A stretch of DNA of 64,000 nt from Morchella semilibera (Eukaryota > Ascomycota > Pezizomycetes > Pezizales > Morchellaceae). Location: the NCBI GenBank assembly GCA_009192285.1, contig WBVU01000010.1, positions 1,734,111-1,798,110 of the forward strand, in the 5' to 3' direction. The notes beneath the pieces were generated by a model that searched no databases, was not told the DNA's origin, and worked only from the letters and a program-made list of their open reading frames with translations. Both the position numbers and the translations under genes were made by a program. Every line of letters begins with the position of its first letter. Position 1 is the stretch's first letter. Shown here piece after piece: positions 23,001 through 36,751 of the stretch.

Positions 23001-23837
23001 TTTTCGGAAGAGTTAAGATTCCCTCGTGAGGCAGAAATATCCATACATGCTTACTAGATGTGTTTCTGCCGAAACCACAGTTGTCTATTTGTTGCCCTCA
23101 GTCTCCCCATATATCCGGCCCATAATTTTGCCTGCCGGAGAGGATCCAGAAACTTTATCGTAGATAACCCACATCATAACAGAACCCGTTTTAAAGTGAG
23201 AGTTTTTTTTTTGTTTCTAGTTATGCAGTGGAGACTATAGTAAATGCTATACGTGCACACTACATTTATAATTATCGATCGGAACACATGGTAACAAGAA
23301 TACATATGTAAGTTAAAAGTAGAGGATTTTGCTGCTGCTGGTATTAAATCTAATAACCAATAAAAAGTGTTTTAATTATACAGCTCACTACAGTATAGTA
23401 CGTATCTCGCATTTTAAAGAACACCATACTGTACCTACATGTAAGTACATGTAAGTAGCACCATATCCTATCTTAGTACTACTATCCCATGGCTCGTAGC
23501 TTGGTTTTGACCCTTTGACTACAGCCCTCCTGCAACCCACCGCGACAATGACTCGACTCCCAATTAACAGTTTCTGAATTTTCGAGTGTATTCCGATAGC
23601 CGTACCATCCCCCTTCAGCTCTACCCACGAGACCAAACGCTGGATATATTAGTGTACGTACACCATTATTTAAAAAAAACTAATGGATTGATAATTATAT
23701 ATATAACCGCTATATTATGCATGCCATATACATAATTACTCGTTGGAGGGATACGTATTCTTTACTGGCTCCAATCTACACCCCAATCGCCCTATAAGGG
23801 TACCTTTTATTAGGGTAATCGCCTTCGATCGCGCGTA

Positions 23838-23890
23838 TAGTTATTGAGACACATATAGTTATTGAGACACATATAGTTATTGAGACACAA
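23838..23890 (+). repeat. 18-bp tandem repeat, three copies
   Basis: The unit ATATAGTTATTGAGACAC is repeated three times head to tail with almost no divergence. Confidence 0.85.
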
Positions 23891-24153
23891 ACTCAGATCT
23901 CCCTGTTTATAAGGCTAGGACAGGCCCTATACGGGTACGACTTCGTGCCACTTTTTTAACTTATATATGTAACGGGTATTAGGTACAGGAGCATATTTAT
24001 CTGCATATATATACCAGTGTAGAACTATGGAATATCCTGATTGCTAGTTGTGATGAATTAGGACCACGACATTACTTCCACGTATACGCATATATGTTTG
24101 TAATCTGGGCAACCGTTTAATTGTTGTCATGCAGTTTGGCGGTTGTTGCTGAA

Positions 24154-24362
24154 GTACATGTATATGTACTACGGGGGTAGGGGTAGTCTCGTTCCCAGAC
24201 CCAATCGGTATTTCTTTAGGTGGTGTGCTCAATAAAATACTACATCTCCAACCACACCAAAATAGGGGATGGGCACGAGACTAGGGTAGGGGTAAGTCTC
24301 CAGAACCATGGCCTGTTGCAACCATGGCCGCAGTTCTGGAGACTTACCCCTAACCCCGTAGC
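24154..24362. repeat. Composite foldback element, GGGGGTAGGGG family (copy 1)
   Basis: An inner hairpin has arms 24281-24309 and 24333-24362 (GTAGGGGTAAGTCTCCAGAA and its reverse complement). An outer partial arm at 24171-24195 (ACGGGGGTAGGGGTAGTCTC) can pair loosely with 24270-24290. The inner loop (CCATGGCCTGTTGCAACC) is shared, in reverse orientation, with the 25760-25859 copy. Confidence 0.7.
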
Positions 24363-24631
24363 ACGTCTGTTTCGGAGGACGATTGTTCTTAGTAAAACTG
24401 TATTATATAGAGAGTTTCTATCCCTTTCCTTGTTAATATTCATCAGTTCGATGATACACTCCAATCTACATTGTCGGTTCACATACAAAGACCTGCTTCC
24501 GCGAAAAATGTTTACCTATGTTACATATCATGTAGTACCGTGACGATGGATCCGAGTGATATTTCATGAGTCGACCCCATGACCCCATATACCTTTTTGT
24601 TTAATTCATGAATTCCATGACCTGATCGATT

Positions 24632-24668
24632 GATACATGCATATGCATACATGCATATGCATACATGT
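24632..24668. repeat. ATGCAT/CATATG short repeats
   Basis: The 14-base unit CATGCATATGCATA occurs twice in tandem and runs into a TACATGTA. Confidence 0.7.
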
Positions 24669-24856
24669 AGCCAATAGGTTATGGCAAAACTTACCTCCGT
24701 TCAAGAGTCAGGGCAAAACCCCCCTCCCAACGAAAACACCACCACCCCGCCCCTTAGAAACATGAGCTGCCCATTCCCTGCGCTAGCCCGCACGTGTTTT
24801 CATACGTTGATTGACTGACTGGCTGATCAGTCTCGGGTACAAGAGCAGTATGAAGT

Positions 24857-24857
24857 A

Positions 24858-24908
<51 letters not shown>
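24857..24908 (+). repeat. (TAAA)n microsatellite
   Basis: About 13 uninterrupted copies of a 4-bp AAAT/TAAA unit. Confidence 0.95.
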
Positions 24909-24909
<1 letters not shown>

Positions 24910-25759
24910 CTCCGGCACAAGAAAGGGACATTAGTGAGAGTTGACAACGGATAATAATCATTGCTATCTAGACGTCTTCTTTTAGTCTAGAAGTCCATTA
25001 ATTCTACATATGAGCAGGTTCCCTGTTAATTGTAGCATATATATTTAATTTAAAGGTGAGCTATAGAGAATGGTAAATTACTTTTAAGGTATTTACCGCT
25101 TCATAGAATGTCGATATCTAGCCTTAAGCTGAATTAACTCCTAGCTCCAAAGGCCTAGATACGCAAGTAGTCACACGAAATTTTTGTGACGAGCTAGAGA
25201 TCTAGATACTATACTGATAATTGTAGTTTTTGGCGTCGGTGGTTAGGGGCCGGGGCCGGCCCGATCAGCTAGACGATCATTATCTTTAGCTTTCATCTCG
25301 TCTCCTGTTAAAACAGTTAGTAGTTAGACATATCATATGGAAAATTTATGCCGCAAAGTGTGTATATCTAAAGTAGATGTCTATTTGGAGGTATCCTTAT
25401 GTTTTGTGTAAGAAATTTGATAATTGGTTTGTTACCTTACCTTGCATACATAGTTTTATGCGTGTGCTATAGCTAAAGTGGCGGCTGGGCGCTTCTCTCT
25501 CGCAAAGGGTTAGAGTTACTGAGTTCTAATCTTCTGGTTAGCGCCTCTGAAAACCGATCGACCGAAACAATTATCATAAGGTATCACTCGTTATTCACTC
25601 CTCTAAGACAGGGAGGCATAATTGGCGGAGAGACACTGAGACGAGTGACAAAAGTACGCAAAATAGTCCTAAGAGTGTTTCATTAAAGGTGCTACCCGTT
25701 GAAGAAGGATGTCGCGAATCCGAGAGATTCATCCACCTAAGGGAAAGAAAAATGAATGA

Positions 25760-25859
25760 TACATGTACTACGGGGGTAGGGGAAAGTCTCCAGAACTGCG
25801 GCCATGGCTGCAGCAGGCTATATTTATAGAGACTTTCTCCTACCCCCGTAGTACATGTA
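25760..25859. repeat. Foldback element, GGGGGTAGGGG family (copy 2)
   Basis: The arms 25760-25790 (TACATGTACTACGGGGGTAG...) and 25829-25859 are near-perfect reverse complements. Both ends terminate in TACATGTA. The loop begins CCAGAACTGCGGCCATGG, the same sequence as the reverse complement of copy 1. It looks like a small non-autonomous hairpin element. Confidence 0.78.
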
Positions 25860-28800
25860 TGTTATACTCCTTGGTGGGGACAGGGTGGGTTAGGGTTGAC
25901 GTGGTAGCAACGAAACAAATTTTTATTTTGACACCAGCATACATGTAGTGAAAGAAGGGAGTGGCCAAATTGGAGCTAACACGGACTCTATGAGCAAAGA
26001 CTACGACACAAACCTAGAACCTGGGAACTCATGTATCGTTCATCATCATCATCCTCCTAACCCCAGACTTCCCCACCAAGCCGCAAATTCATCTATAGGG
26101 GGGATCCAATTGGGGCAGGGGCTCCTTCCTAGAATTCGGCCCTGCTAACAAATGCTTTCATGCATATATCCAGGTTTCATGCAGTGTCCTGACGTCTTGC
26201 CCTAAGCTAAAAAGTACATGTAAGTTCAAAATGTCAAGACGGATCAAACATAATGGGGAGTTCTCCGCCCCTACCCCATCCTCCAGTACCGGAAAGGCTG
26301 TCTTTGATCTCAGCTCCAATAAAATTCAGAATTGTACTACACATCAGCGTCGACGGTTACACCCGTGGATCCATAATCATGACTCCACTTGCACACATAC
26401 ATTAATACTTATAGGACAGGCATTAGCCCAGGCACCTGGTACATACATATATGCTATGCAGTCTTTAAAACTGCTGACGATGTTTTTGTTGAAACAAAGC
26501 CCGCATCTAACGTGCATACTGCCTGCAGATGGACACCGTCCTCCCCCAAAATTTAGATGAGTTAGCCTTGTTAGCCATAATTCTCTCACTATCCACGTGC
26601 GGACCCCTTTACCCTAGACTAACTCAATTAATTCCCAGGAATTGACTGATCAAGGCAATGTTGAACCTAGCCCCCGAAGCACATTGGCGCACGTTTCACG
26701 TTTCTATACAAAAAGATTTCGGCATGAAGATCACCAGAGGATGACGCACTGAATCTAGAGTTCACTAGCTAAAACTGCTCCCACCTCTTCTACATGTATA
26801 GTTTTGGGCCCCAAGAAAGGGCCCAATATTTAATACCTGGCACACAAGTATCAATACGATTTTCAAAGCCCCTATTAGGGTTGGAGAAATATTAGATGAT
26901 ACAAAGGCCACCTGCATCTTTCTTCTACTGACCCTCACTAGATGGCAAGATTAGTGAATTAAACAAAAATCACCGGATGACAAGGTAGGTTAAGCTTCAA
27001 CCAATACAGTGAGACCCTATTGATCTTATTTTTCAACATATCACAGAAAATATCTGAAGAAGTCTACATCACTTTTCTAGCCAGGATAATGATACCTCTG
27101 TGTAACCAGTTCGCGTCCACCTTTCTTGATCTCGGTATTCTGACCGGCATGGCAAACGTGGACAGAACAAGGATTCTAGACTTGCAGACTCTAATGAAGG
27201 AAGTCCCTAGAGGACATGAGATCGACGGGGCGAACCGTGGTTTCAATCTTCGACTCGCCGATTCAACTGGCCCTCTCCATTCCCGAAGAACTAGTCCCAT
27301 ATGCAAGTACCTACTTATGACATATTGAGCTCATCGCAGGTGACATGACGGGGCAGAAGAATAAATGTTATTCCGCACTAGTGCGTTTGAATTCCTGGAT
27401 ACAGTGCCCTCGGACTCCTCTCAAGTGTTTGGCTTCGGAGTGCGTAGACACGGTGCTTGGAACATGATTAGTGGAAAGAAATTGCCTAGAGTTGGAAGAC
27501 CCCAAAAGTCATGAGTGGCCCCAGCTAAATAGGTGTTTGGAATGTTCGAAGTTGCGGGAAGTATGTACCCTTAAGTGATAAAAAATCAAACTACATGTAG
27601 TATGTTGACACCAAGCCCCGAGAAGAAACAATTGAATACAGTACCATACCTATTTCTGAAGGGTGTTGGGTAACTATTTGTTGAATGCCCTATCATTGGT
27701 CGCCACACTACACTAAAGTTTTGATTACGAATTCGAATACCTCGAACCGGTCTGAGGATACTAACTATTCGTGACATAAGATATGTGATATTCTTTTGTA
27801 TATTATGTATTTATGCCGAATGTACCTAAAATGCATGCTGAGCATGCGGTCAACAAAATCAGCTAACGGATGTTTGGTGTTCATCCTATCTAATCGACCA
27901 AACCAAGTCTTAACTAGGGTTCTCCATGTTCAGCGGAAAGCTTGAAGATGAAAATTTCGCTTAACTCCCCGTCAATACGGGAGGCTGGAGCTGGGGTGTA
28001 TGTATGTACGTCCCAGTCCAAGACAGACCGGCACCCAATCTCCCCGCATACCTACATAACAAGGGCTATGTATGTGCATTACCCGTATCCGTATGGGAAC
28101 GAAAATGGAAGAATATTCCACTGACTCAAATGTAGGTACACTGGTACTTGTTGCTCTCCTGGGAACTTAGCTTATGCAGCTCGATTAAAAGATGCATTAC
28201 TTGAGACAGTGAGGCATGGGTATATATGTCCATCACGCGTTTAATTTTCGCGCTTCGAAGAACAGCTATCGTATATATCAGATAATGCTAATAAAACCAA
28301 TTACTCTAGGGATGAGGCAACACCTCGTACGTTACAGGCTACACCTATGTAACCTGAAAGAATGTGGTATTTCATAACACCTACCCTAGCACCGATATGA
28401 AAGCTTACTATTAGGGGCCTGACAAAACCAAGATGACGCGCAACGCGCTCGGAGCACGGCGTTTAACTAGCGCTGCCGTGGCAGAATCCTTCTGACGGAG
28501 ATGATGGCTGATATGGCCTTCACCACCGATATGGATGAACCATGAGTCCATGACCCTGAGAATAGTTTCCGAATATTTTCCGAATAGTCTCCGACGTCTT
28601 ACCTTTTCGGAAGGTTTTCTGTTACACAGGGGATTCGCTATCGTCTACAGAGGGCTTACCCTTTTCTCTACCTCTTCTTGCCACGATCATCCTTGTCGGC
28701 GGGCCTGAAAATGGGGTTTAGGTATGAATGAAATGAATACGTGGTTGCGAAAATGTATCAAGAACAAAGACCTCCGCCCCATTAATTATAATACCAAATG

Positions 28801-30897
28801 AGAATTGCAACGCGAGCGGCTAATAGAATTACGCAACCGACTTCAGTAAGCATCATCGAGTGATATATTGTGATTCTCAACAACGTGGGATGGTGAGATT
28901 AATCTCCGGATCTAAAACCCCAAGACATATCACAATCTTACTATTGAAAGTTACTAAATATACAGGCCCCACTCTAGCAATAACAACGCCGCTTGCCGAA
29001 TTGCGGGGTACCATAATAGTGGCCAGCTGCCTATGCGGTCTTGCCAAATAATCTGAAATCGTGGGAAATGGCCCGAGCAGAATTTTTCTTTGGATGTTGC
29101 ACTTGTTAATGGGTTGAGTAAAGGAAGGGTGGCGCTTTGTGCCTCGGGCCGAATTCCGATATGTGTACAAACGATAGGAAGGAGCCGTCTAGCCAATAGA
29201 AACTGCTCGGAAACCAACAATAAAAAAAAAGGGGATATCTTGTGGTGCTTGGGCCTATTGTAGCACCGTGAGTAGATCGGGATATAGTGTTCTTAGGGTG
29301 GGAAACGATCTGGTAAATGGGTCTCACTTTTGAATTCCGTTATTATATAGGGACCGATACATGTAAAAAACAACTGCCATTTGGCCGAAAAAACCGAACC
29401 ACTAGAAGGGGGACAACGAGGCCAAATAAAAATCATGTATGAACCGGTATCCAGGTTTTGGAAAGGACGGATATCGGGTGCGGCGTACGTTGGTACAGAG
29501 TTCAACAGACATTAAACTGTCCGAGACAAAACAGGCGCCTCACCTCGCGAGTGAAAAATGACGAATTGCTACTGAGAGTCGAGATGCCGTTGTTGCTACC
29601 CGGGAAGCAGTAATCCAGAGGTCAAAGTCCCCTTGCATATATATGGCTTTTTTCTTTTCTTTTCCCAGGCTCTCTGGATGCATAAACGCATTAAGCGAAA
29701 TAGTTATCTCGAGTAAGTCCTTCCATATTTAGGGATAGGAATGATATTTGAACGTTGATAGGTGGGAATCCTGTCCATGACAGTACTGTCGGCCCTGACC
29801 AAGGTAAAGGATCGGCGGCGGCGGTCTGTGCGTTTAGCGAATTCAATCCGAGTAAGGAGGAGTGGGTCCCAATCTGCGCCACGAACTTTGTTCTAAGGTC
29901 GTGGAAGACAGTCAGTTAACTAGAAGTACGTAGCTGAGCTATATAGCTGTTTCGGGTGCATGTGCTTACTCTACTTTTAATCGAATCTGTGAGCGGTCGT
30001 TCATATGTAGTAGAGCTGCATGCAGAGCACACAATTGCACAAGCAAAGCTGCCTTTGGAGGAGTCAAGCTTTTGGTTGCCACAACCAATATTGCGGTGTT
30101 GGATCCGGAGTTCGATTTGGTGTTGGTGGCGAGTGAGTAAATGGAGCGCCTGCTCTAATCTACCCGGCGAGAAGCCACCGATATAATATTATATGCGCAC
30201 CTTTCCTTTGGTCTAGCAATTAGTACCCACGGGAGGGAGCTTACAGGGTGGGCTTTGAGGTTGCAATGGCGGATTCGTTACCAACAAAATGGATGATGCC
30301 AACGGATGCTGTTTTGGGGGGGGGGGGGGATGGCATTTCATCCTGACTTTCTTCCATGCGGGGCACCGTAGAATACACATAAGCACTCCACACTGGTGCG
30401 AGAAGGTACAATGTACCTACACTGCACATTGCATATAGATTATATAGTGTTTGTCTGGATCCCATACTGAATTGGCTACCTTCGTACTGGGTTGAAGGTG
30501 AGATGTCACATTATTATTATTTTATTTCTTGGAGCTTTAATTCATGCTTTTGATATGATACATGTACATGTAGCGAGAGGAACCTGAGCCGCACACCCTT
30601 TGATATTTTTTGCATGCAGCTAAGAAAAAAAAACGGGCGCCTTACTTAACTTCAATATGAAGTATGTAAGCCGTGTAGTGCGCACTCAAACATGTGAAAT
30701 TTGATGGTTTGTGAACCAAAGCCATGGCTAGAGGTATGCATGTAGTATAAAAAGGCTTATTATATGGTATATCATAGCTTATATTTTGCTATGATATTAG
30801 ACACGTACATACATGATGGAATCATCCAAAGACAAGGCGATATATTGCAGCCCTTGCTTCATCACTTCTCTAAGCGCACAAGTACTCTCTCTCTTTT

Positions 30898-30923
30898 ACT
30901 TTTTTTTTTTTTTTTTTTTTTTT
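30898..30923 (+). repeat. Poly-T tract
   Basis: An uninterrupted run of more than 20 T, within a T-rich stretch. A poly-A run of similar length lies at 31447-31468. Confidence 0.9.
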
Positions 30924-33261
30924 GTGTGTTTTGAGTTTTTGGGTGCGCTTTGTGTATGGTGCACAGTGCTCGGCTTAGCATTCCCCATTTCAGATGTTCT
31001 ATGGCACTTCTACTGCCCTTCTAGCGTGTTGTAAATTGATGAGGTGTGGGCCGTGTGGCTCTTCAACCCCTGTCTGTGAGGGGAGGAAGGAGGGTGTGTG
31101 TACCCAGTCGCCATTTAACCCCCTTCCCACGCTCGAGCCGCGTGGGAACTGCGTGGAGGATAGACTGACCGCTGCCCGGAAGCACCTACATAAGATGTAA
31201 GTACATGTATGTATGTAGGGTTACATGTACCCTATATCTTCCGTACAAAGAGGGCTATTTGAACGAAAATCGATTGAAGGCTTGCCTCCCCCCCCCCCTT
31301 CCCCCCCCACTCAGCTGCAGTCTCAAGGCACTCAAAATCGTGTTCGGGGGTTTCGGCCTCCGCTATCCTAATCTTATTTCTTGCCCTCTCCCTCTCCCTC
31401 TCTCTCTCTCTCTCTTGGCCGTGAAATCGTGCGGTGCTTTGCCAGGAAAAAAAAAAAAAAAAAAAAAACGGCGGCCTCGTGGCACCCCAGGATCATCTTG
31501 GAAAACCCGGGATCGCGCGTGGGGAAGGGGAGGGGGTGATGGAATAAACAATTAAGAAATCATAGTATTGGTTATGATAGCAAGATAATAATAATAGTAA
31601 TAATAATAACAATAACAATAATAATAATAAAAACGGAAATCGAAGAAAATTACGTAGATTGGGATTCCAGAAGTCGAAACTGCCGGGTGGATCATGGAGC
31701 AGAGTGAATGTCTTGGGGGGAGGTACATGTAGTGTCTACTAATGTTGTAAATAGAAACCAAATCTAAATACTTGTATGATGATCGATGGCCCAAAGTAAC
31801 CAACCTGGAATCAAATCCTCACCGCCGACGTATGCAGAGTGGTACTGACGGCTACTTTTTCAAGGGTTGACCGACAATGGGAAGGGATGAAGGGCTGTAT
31901 CGGGTGGGGGGGAGTTGGATATGGAGAGGGAAGGGGGTAGATTTTAATTCCTCTTCTTCTTCTGCAGAATTTTGAAAGACATAGGAAACGAAAGGGCCAC
32001 CACCCCTCTATCTGGGCTCCCCTGTTAATTCTGCTTTCCCCACCCATGAAACCGTCAACAATCCGAAGCCCTTGTAGGTTGTTACGTCTTGGGGCACCCA
32101 TACCCACCACGTCCACACACGAGCTCATTCTCTAGTCCCAAGAGTATCTAGACCATCGACGTAAAGGCGCTCGCTCTTCCCCTAGCTTCCTAGAGTCCCC
32201 CACAAGCAAGCCTGGGGGGTAATAGGTCGTACCTTTGGAGCGCCATACACCTACATACGGTACAGACCGATTTTGACTCTTCTCCTTCTTGCTTTTCCCA
32301 GCATCCGCCAAAAGAGAAAAAAGGAAGAAGGAAAGAAAAAAACTCCCTTGCTACTTCCCTTCCAACCTCACTCAGGCGTTACAACTGTATGTAGTTGGCA
32401 CAAACCCGTACCTACATATAGACGACTCACGCAGTGTTCCTGTTTCTCTGATCCCCAATAATTCGCGTGAACCCATTCCTATAACCAGCCTTTTGGAACC
32501 CTTGTTCAGTTTGGGTTGACTTAATTTTTTTTCTTTTCTTTTTTCTTCTTTGCCTAATCTATTTTGTCGCCTACGAGGAAAAGCCCCGAAAGTAGAGAGA
32601 CTGACCGGTACCGGTGTTTCGCATTTCTCTTCCCAAAGCCGAATTTCCCTCTCCTCCGCGCCTGTCCTTACAACACCGATAATCCTACCAGCCTTGCCTA
32701 CACACACACACGCACACACACACACACACCCACTCGCACTACTATTACTACTACAACAACCCTACCTTATTTTCTGCCCTTTTGGCACCCTCTCCGTTCC
32801 TGGCCAACCATTTGCACTACCTACCCAATTGCTCACCACACCCCACCTCTATCCTGTGCGTGGTTTCCCTCTCTTCCCTCTCTTTTGCAGAACTTCTAGA
32901 AGTCTCCTTTCCTTCCTTCCTTACCTACCCACTTGCTCCATCACCGGGATCCTTTGGGCCTTAACTCTCTCCGTTCATATTCCAACTACTATCCCTTAAA
33001 CCCTGCTTCTGCTTTTTCCCCCAATTTTCTGTTCCTGTTAATCTCGTTCATCGAAACTTTGTTGGCGATCACTCAAAAACTGCACCTGAGGAATACTAAT
33101 TCTATTTCTTCCTCTATTTCTTTTTTGCAAAAGAAATTCGCAAGCAACGGAACACTCTTCGAAGAATAAGAATCTAAAGGTGATAGCGTATTAAAGGCCC
33201 AATTACTTGTTTTGTTTTAAATCTGGCCTTGCCATAACTTAGAGAAGCTCAAAAGGACAGT

Positions 33262-35223
33262 ATGGGCAATTCCAGCGGGAAACCCGTTGTGTTCACAGAT
33301 GAAGGTTGATTCTACCACATCTTTCTTGCCAGTAAAGCTCTAGCTAATGATGAGAATTCGCAGTCAACCTAAATCATTTCCGCCTTTTACGAGTAGTGGG
33401 GAAGGGTGCTTTTGGGAAGGTTCGAATTGTGGAAAGGAAGGATACGGGCTTGACCTTCGCACTCAAATATATTAGAAAAGATGAAGGTGTGGCTCTATTC
33501 GGAGAGAGAACCGCGGAAAGCGGAATCGGGCTGATGCGTGGAAATTGCAGTGGTTCGATCGGAGAGTGTCCGGAATATTATCAGGGAACGACGGATGTTG
33601 GAGCATTTAAATCATCCATTTCTGTGCAATCTGAGATATTCTTTCCAGGATATCGAGTACTTGTACGTTCTCCCGACGCATTCTCTTCACCTTTTAAGAA
33701 TTCGGTGGATCTTAACGGTTGGGTCTGATTTTAGGTATATTGTGGTCGATTTAATGAATGGTGGGGATTTGCGTTTCCACATCTCTCGAAAGACATTTAC
33801 GGAGGAAGCGATCAAGTTTTGGATGGCGGAGTTATCTTGCGCATTGAAGTATATCCATTCGAGAGGCATCGTGCATCGTGATGTTAAACCCGACAATATA
33901 TTGCTTGACGGCGATGGCCATGTACACTTGGCGGATTTTGTAAGGCTCCCAATATTAGTATGGCTGTGTACAGGAGCTAATTGGAACTATAGAATGTTGC
34001 ATCAGACATCAACCCTGAGAGGCCATTAACAAGCAAGTCGGGTACATTGGCTTATCTCGCGCCCGAAGTTTATGCGGGAAAGGGATATGGTACTGAAGTG
34101 GATTGGTGGTCATTGGGTGTTGTATTTTATGAGTGCATTTACGGAAGGGTAATTATCTCCTCGGTCTTAGGCGGTTTTGGTTCTGACATGAAGTAGCGGC
34201 CGTTCGTCTCCGACACCCATTCAGAACTTGCTAAAGAAATTGGGAAGGCGGACCCTGTATACGCAGTTACAAAACCACCAGTATCGCCGATCTGTATGGA
34301 CTCAATACGGAGTCTGTTGCAGGCGGACATCTCCAAACGTATAGGTGCGCTGACATATGAAAGCTTCACCAACCACAGCTTCTTCTCCGATTTGGATTTT
34401 GAGGCATTGGAGAGGAAAGAGATTGAGCCAGTTTTTAAGCCTTCAAGTGACAAGACGAATTTTGATGCGACATATGACCTGGAAGAGTTGTTATTGGAGG
34501 AAGCACCACTTGAAGCACGAGCGCGAAGGCAGAGACCCAGAGAGGTATTAAGGCCTGATGCCACAGCGCAGGAAATCAGAGAGGAAGAATTACACAAGAT
34601 GATAGAGACACTTTTTGAGCCCTTTGATTATACTTCAATAGCGTATGATAAGTATGTTTTTTTTTGTCAATAGTTATGATGGTACTTACTGATAGTTTAG
34701 TAGCTACCCCGGTACTGTTGATACCGAATCTCAATCTGTGGGCCCACCACCGGACTGGGTAAAACCTTCAAACCTCCCCGCTGGGTGCGTAACAGGAGGA
34801 ACGGGAAGCCCTGTTTCGATAAACGCCACATCAAAGAGCCAGAAGTCAACGGTGGGATCTCCGACTTCGGGGTCCCCGCCGATACCGACAAAGTGTAATG
34901 GAGACAGGGGGGTTTCGTCATCACCGCATATGTTGCTGAAGACAGTAACCGCGCCTGAGCGGCCAGCGCCGGCAAGACCGCCAACAGCAGGGGCGAAGGC
35001 CAGGCACGGGGTCAGGAACCAATCAGCGAGTGGTGGAGTATCGGTCACATTGGACGAGACCGGTTCATGGTCAGATCTGGCTGATAAATCAGCGCCGGTA
35101 AAATCAAAGCCTTCTGGTATGCTAGGATTCTTTTCAAAGAAGAGAGGGAGAGCATCTAGCCCGAAGCCGCAAGAACGTGGGGTTCTTTCTAGCAGAGAAG
35201 GCGGTAGGGTTGTCATGTCATAA
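33262..35223 (+). CDS. YANK-family (STK32-like) Ser/Thr protein kinase
   Basis: Seven exons: 33262-33304, 33364-33486, 33551-33662, 33735-33939, 33993-34148, 34197-34651 and 34701-35223, giving 538 aa. The N-terminus MGNSSGK fits an N-myristoylation signal. Kinase motifs are GKGAFGKV (27-34), catalytic Lys49 in [14 protein letters not shown] (140-147), and DFN at 160-162 in place of DFG. The activation loop runs into [19 protein letters not shown] and [16 protein letters not shown] are marks of the AGC-group YANK/STK32 family. The C-terminal 150 residues are Pro/Ser-rich and probably disordered. The long CT-rich stretch upstream is probably its 5' leader. The substrate is unknown; the last intron acceptor (34700) is less certain than the rest. 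Confidence 0.88.
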
Positions 35224-36751
35224 CAATCCGCCCGTAAGCGGCTCTACGTTATGAATACGACTTATCTAGTGTATGCGGATTTTCCCTATATTTCTTGCAT
35301 TGGCATTCCTTTTCTTTCATCCTTAAGTTTTCGCTTATTTACACGGCGTGCGGGAGGCTGCAGATTTTTGATTTTGCATTAATTCGGCTTTTTTTTCTTT
35401 TTTCTTCTTTCCCTTTCTTTTTCCCGTTTATACTAAGCCTGCCCTATAAATTCGAAAGGCGAAGGCGATTGTGGTCGGGACGGATTATGGTGTATCAAGC
35501 TAGAAGGCGCACATCTCTACTTTTTTCCTTTTTTACCTGGGCTTTAACTTTTTTCTTTTGTTTTGTTTTGCCTCAATTTGACTGAGACAAAAGTCCTTTT
35601 TATATGGCCGGGACCAAAAAGCATTATTGACGGGCGGGAAAGAGACCCTTAAGTTCTCTTTTCTCTTTTTCACCGTTTACCGAAGTTTTCTTCTTCCTCT
35701 TGACTCCTCCAAGTCCCTTATCCATTGTAAATATATAAGTCCGATGACTTATTTAGTTTATATATTAGTGACATGAATGAAGACGAAGTCAAAAACAATA
35801 CATTAACCTGGGTTTGGCAATTGTGCGCAATCGAGGGTGGGGGGGGGGAGTAACAATTTCCTGCAGGATCGGGTGAGATGAGCTGAGGTGAGGTGAGGTG
35901 GGGTTTGAGATTTTTATATGAATAGGTCCTGCGATCGATTCGTCTATGTTTAATTATTGACCATGACACTTTCACGTGGCTCTCAACAGGAACAACTTTA
36001 AAGCGTGGACCAATCGGGAGGGGCCGAGAGACGTCGATAAGTCGCGGCTGAAAGTTCCAGGGATTCTAGCCGAGATTCTACAGACTGAGTTAGACTGAGA
36101 GAGATCTACCTTGCTTTGCCTCTGGAGGTTTGTTGGTTGGTTGCATCGGTTCCTATGGCAACCCGTCCAACCAAAACAACATCTAGAGGTTTGTACCTGC
36201 CTACACCCTTCCCTGTTCGCTGGCAGAGGGCGGGAGGAATAAACCCACCAAGACGCTTGGTATTTGGCATTACGCGTGTCTCTCTTTCTTGTCTTTCACT
36301 CTCCTCCGTAACTCTCCAGTTCTCTCTGTGTTTCGCTTCGCATTTGCTCTCCCGTTCCGTTGCTACCGTGTTCACGAATTACGTTGTCGCTATTTGGTTT
36401 GGGGGCCTCCTATAGTTCAACTTTTTTTTTTTTTAGTCGATTTATTTATTTTTCTTTCCTTTTTTTCATTGCCAGGAGGGGACCCCTCGCTGCAGTGGAG
36501 GTTTACACTGCAGGTCCATCACTGCAGGTTACTCGATCCGCCTTGCCTTGCGTGCTAGTGGTGGTAGGTAGGTAGTCAATTGCCTGCAGCTCTGCTTCGA
36601 TTATATCAACCTGTCATATACATATTGAGAATCTCCCCTGGGGGCATTCTTGGGAGCGAAGGAGGGGGGGGGATCAACCCTGCCTATTACCACTTCGACT
36701 CAAAATTAACGAATTACGAAGCACACGAATTACGACTAACGATTAACGACT
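35224..36751. other. Intergenic, kinase 3' end to glucanase promoter
   Basis: T-rich 3' UTR, then mixed sequence with a poly-G run near 35840 and GAGGTGAGGTGAGGTG-type short repeats near 35886. No gene is recognised. Confidence 0.5.

Larger units (their letters stand above)
20004..33261. other. 13-kb gene-poor region with foldback repeats and microsatellites
   Basis: No open frame here shows a recognisable domain; all are short. The first 500 bases are the PEPCK promoter and the last 700 bases are a pyrimidine-rich leader of the YANK kinase. In between are the 24154-24362 and 25760-25859 foldback family, an 18-bp tandem repeat (23838), a TAAA microsatellite (24857), poly-T (30900), poly-A (31447), CT and CA repeats, about 20 TACATGTA palindromes, and four CGAGTGATA 9-mers. 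It may be decayed transposon DNA, but no transposase or reverse-transcriptase motif was seen. Confidence 0.6.

Noticed and set aside
24154-25859. CRISPR-like array
   Set aside because: Repeats are inverted, few and unevenly spaced; the genome is eukaryotic and no cas gene is present.
27020-27328. 102-aa frame in the gene-poor block
   Set aside because: No recognisable domain, no splice partners, and length within chance expectation.
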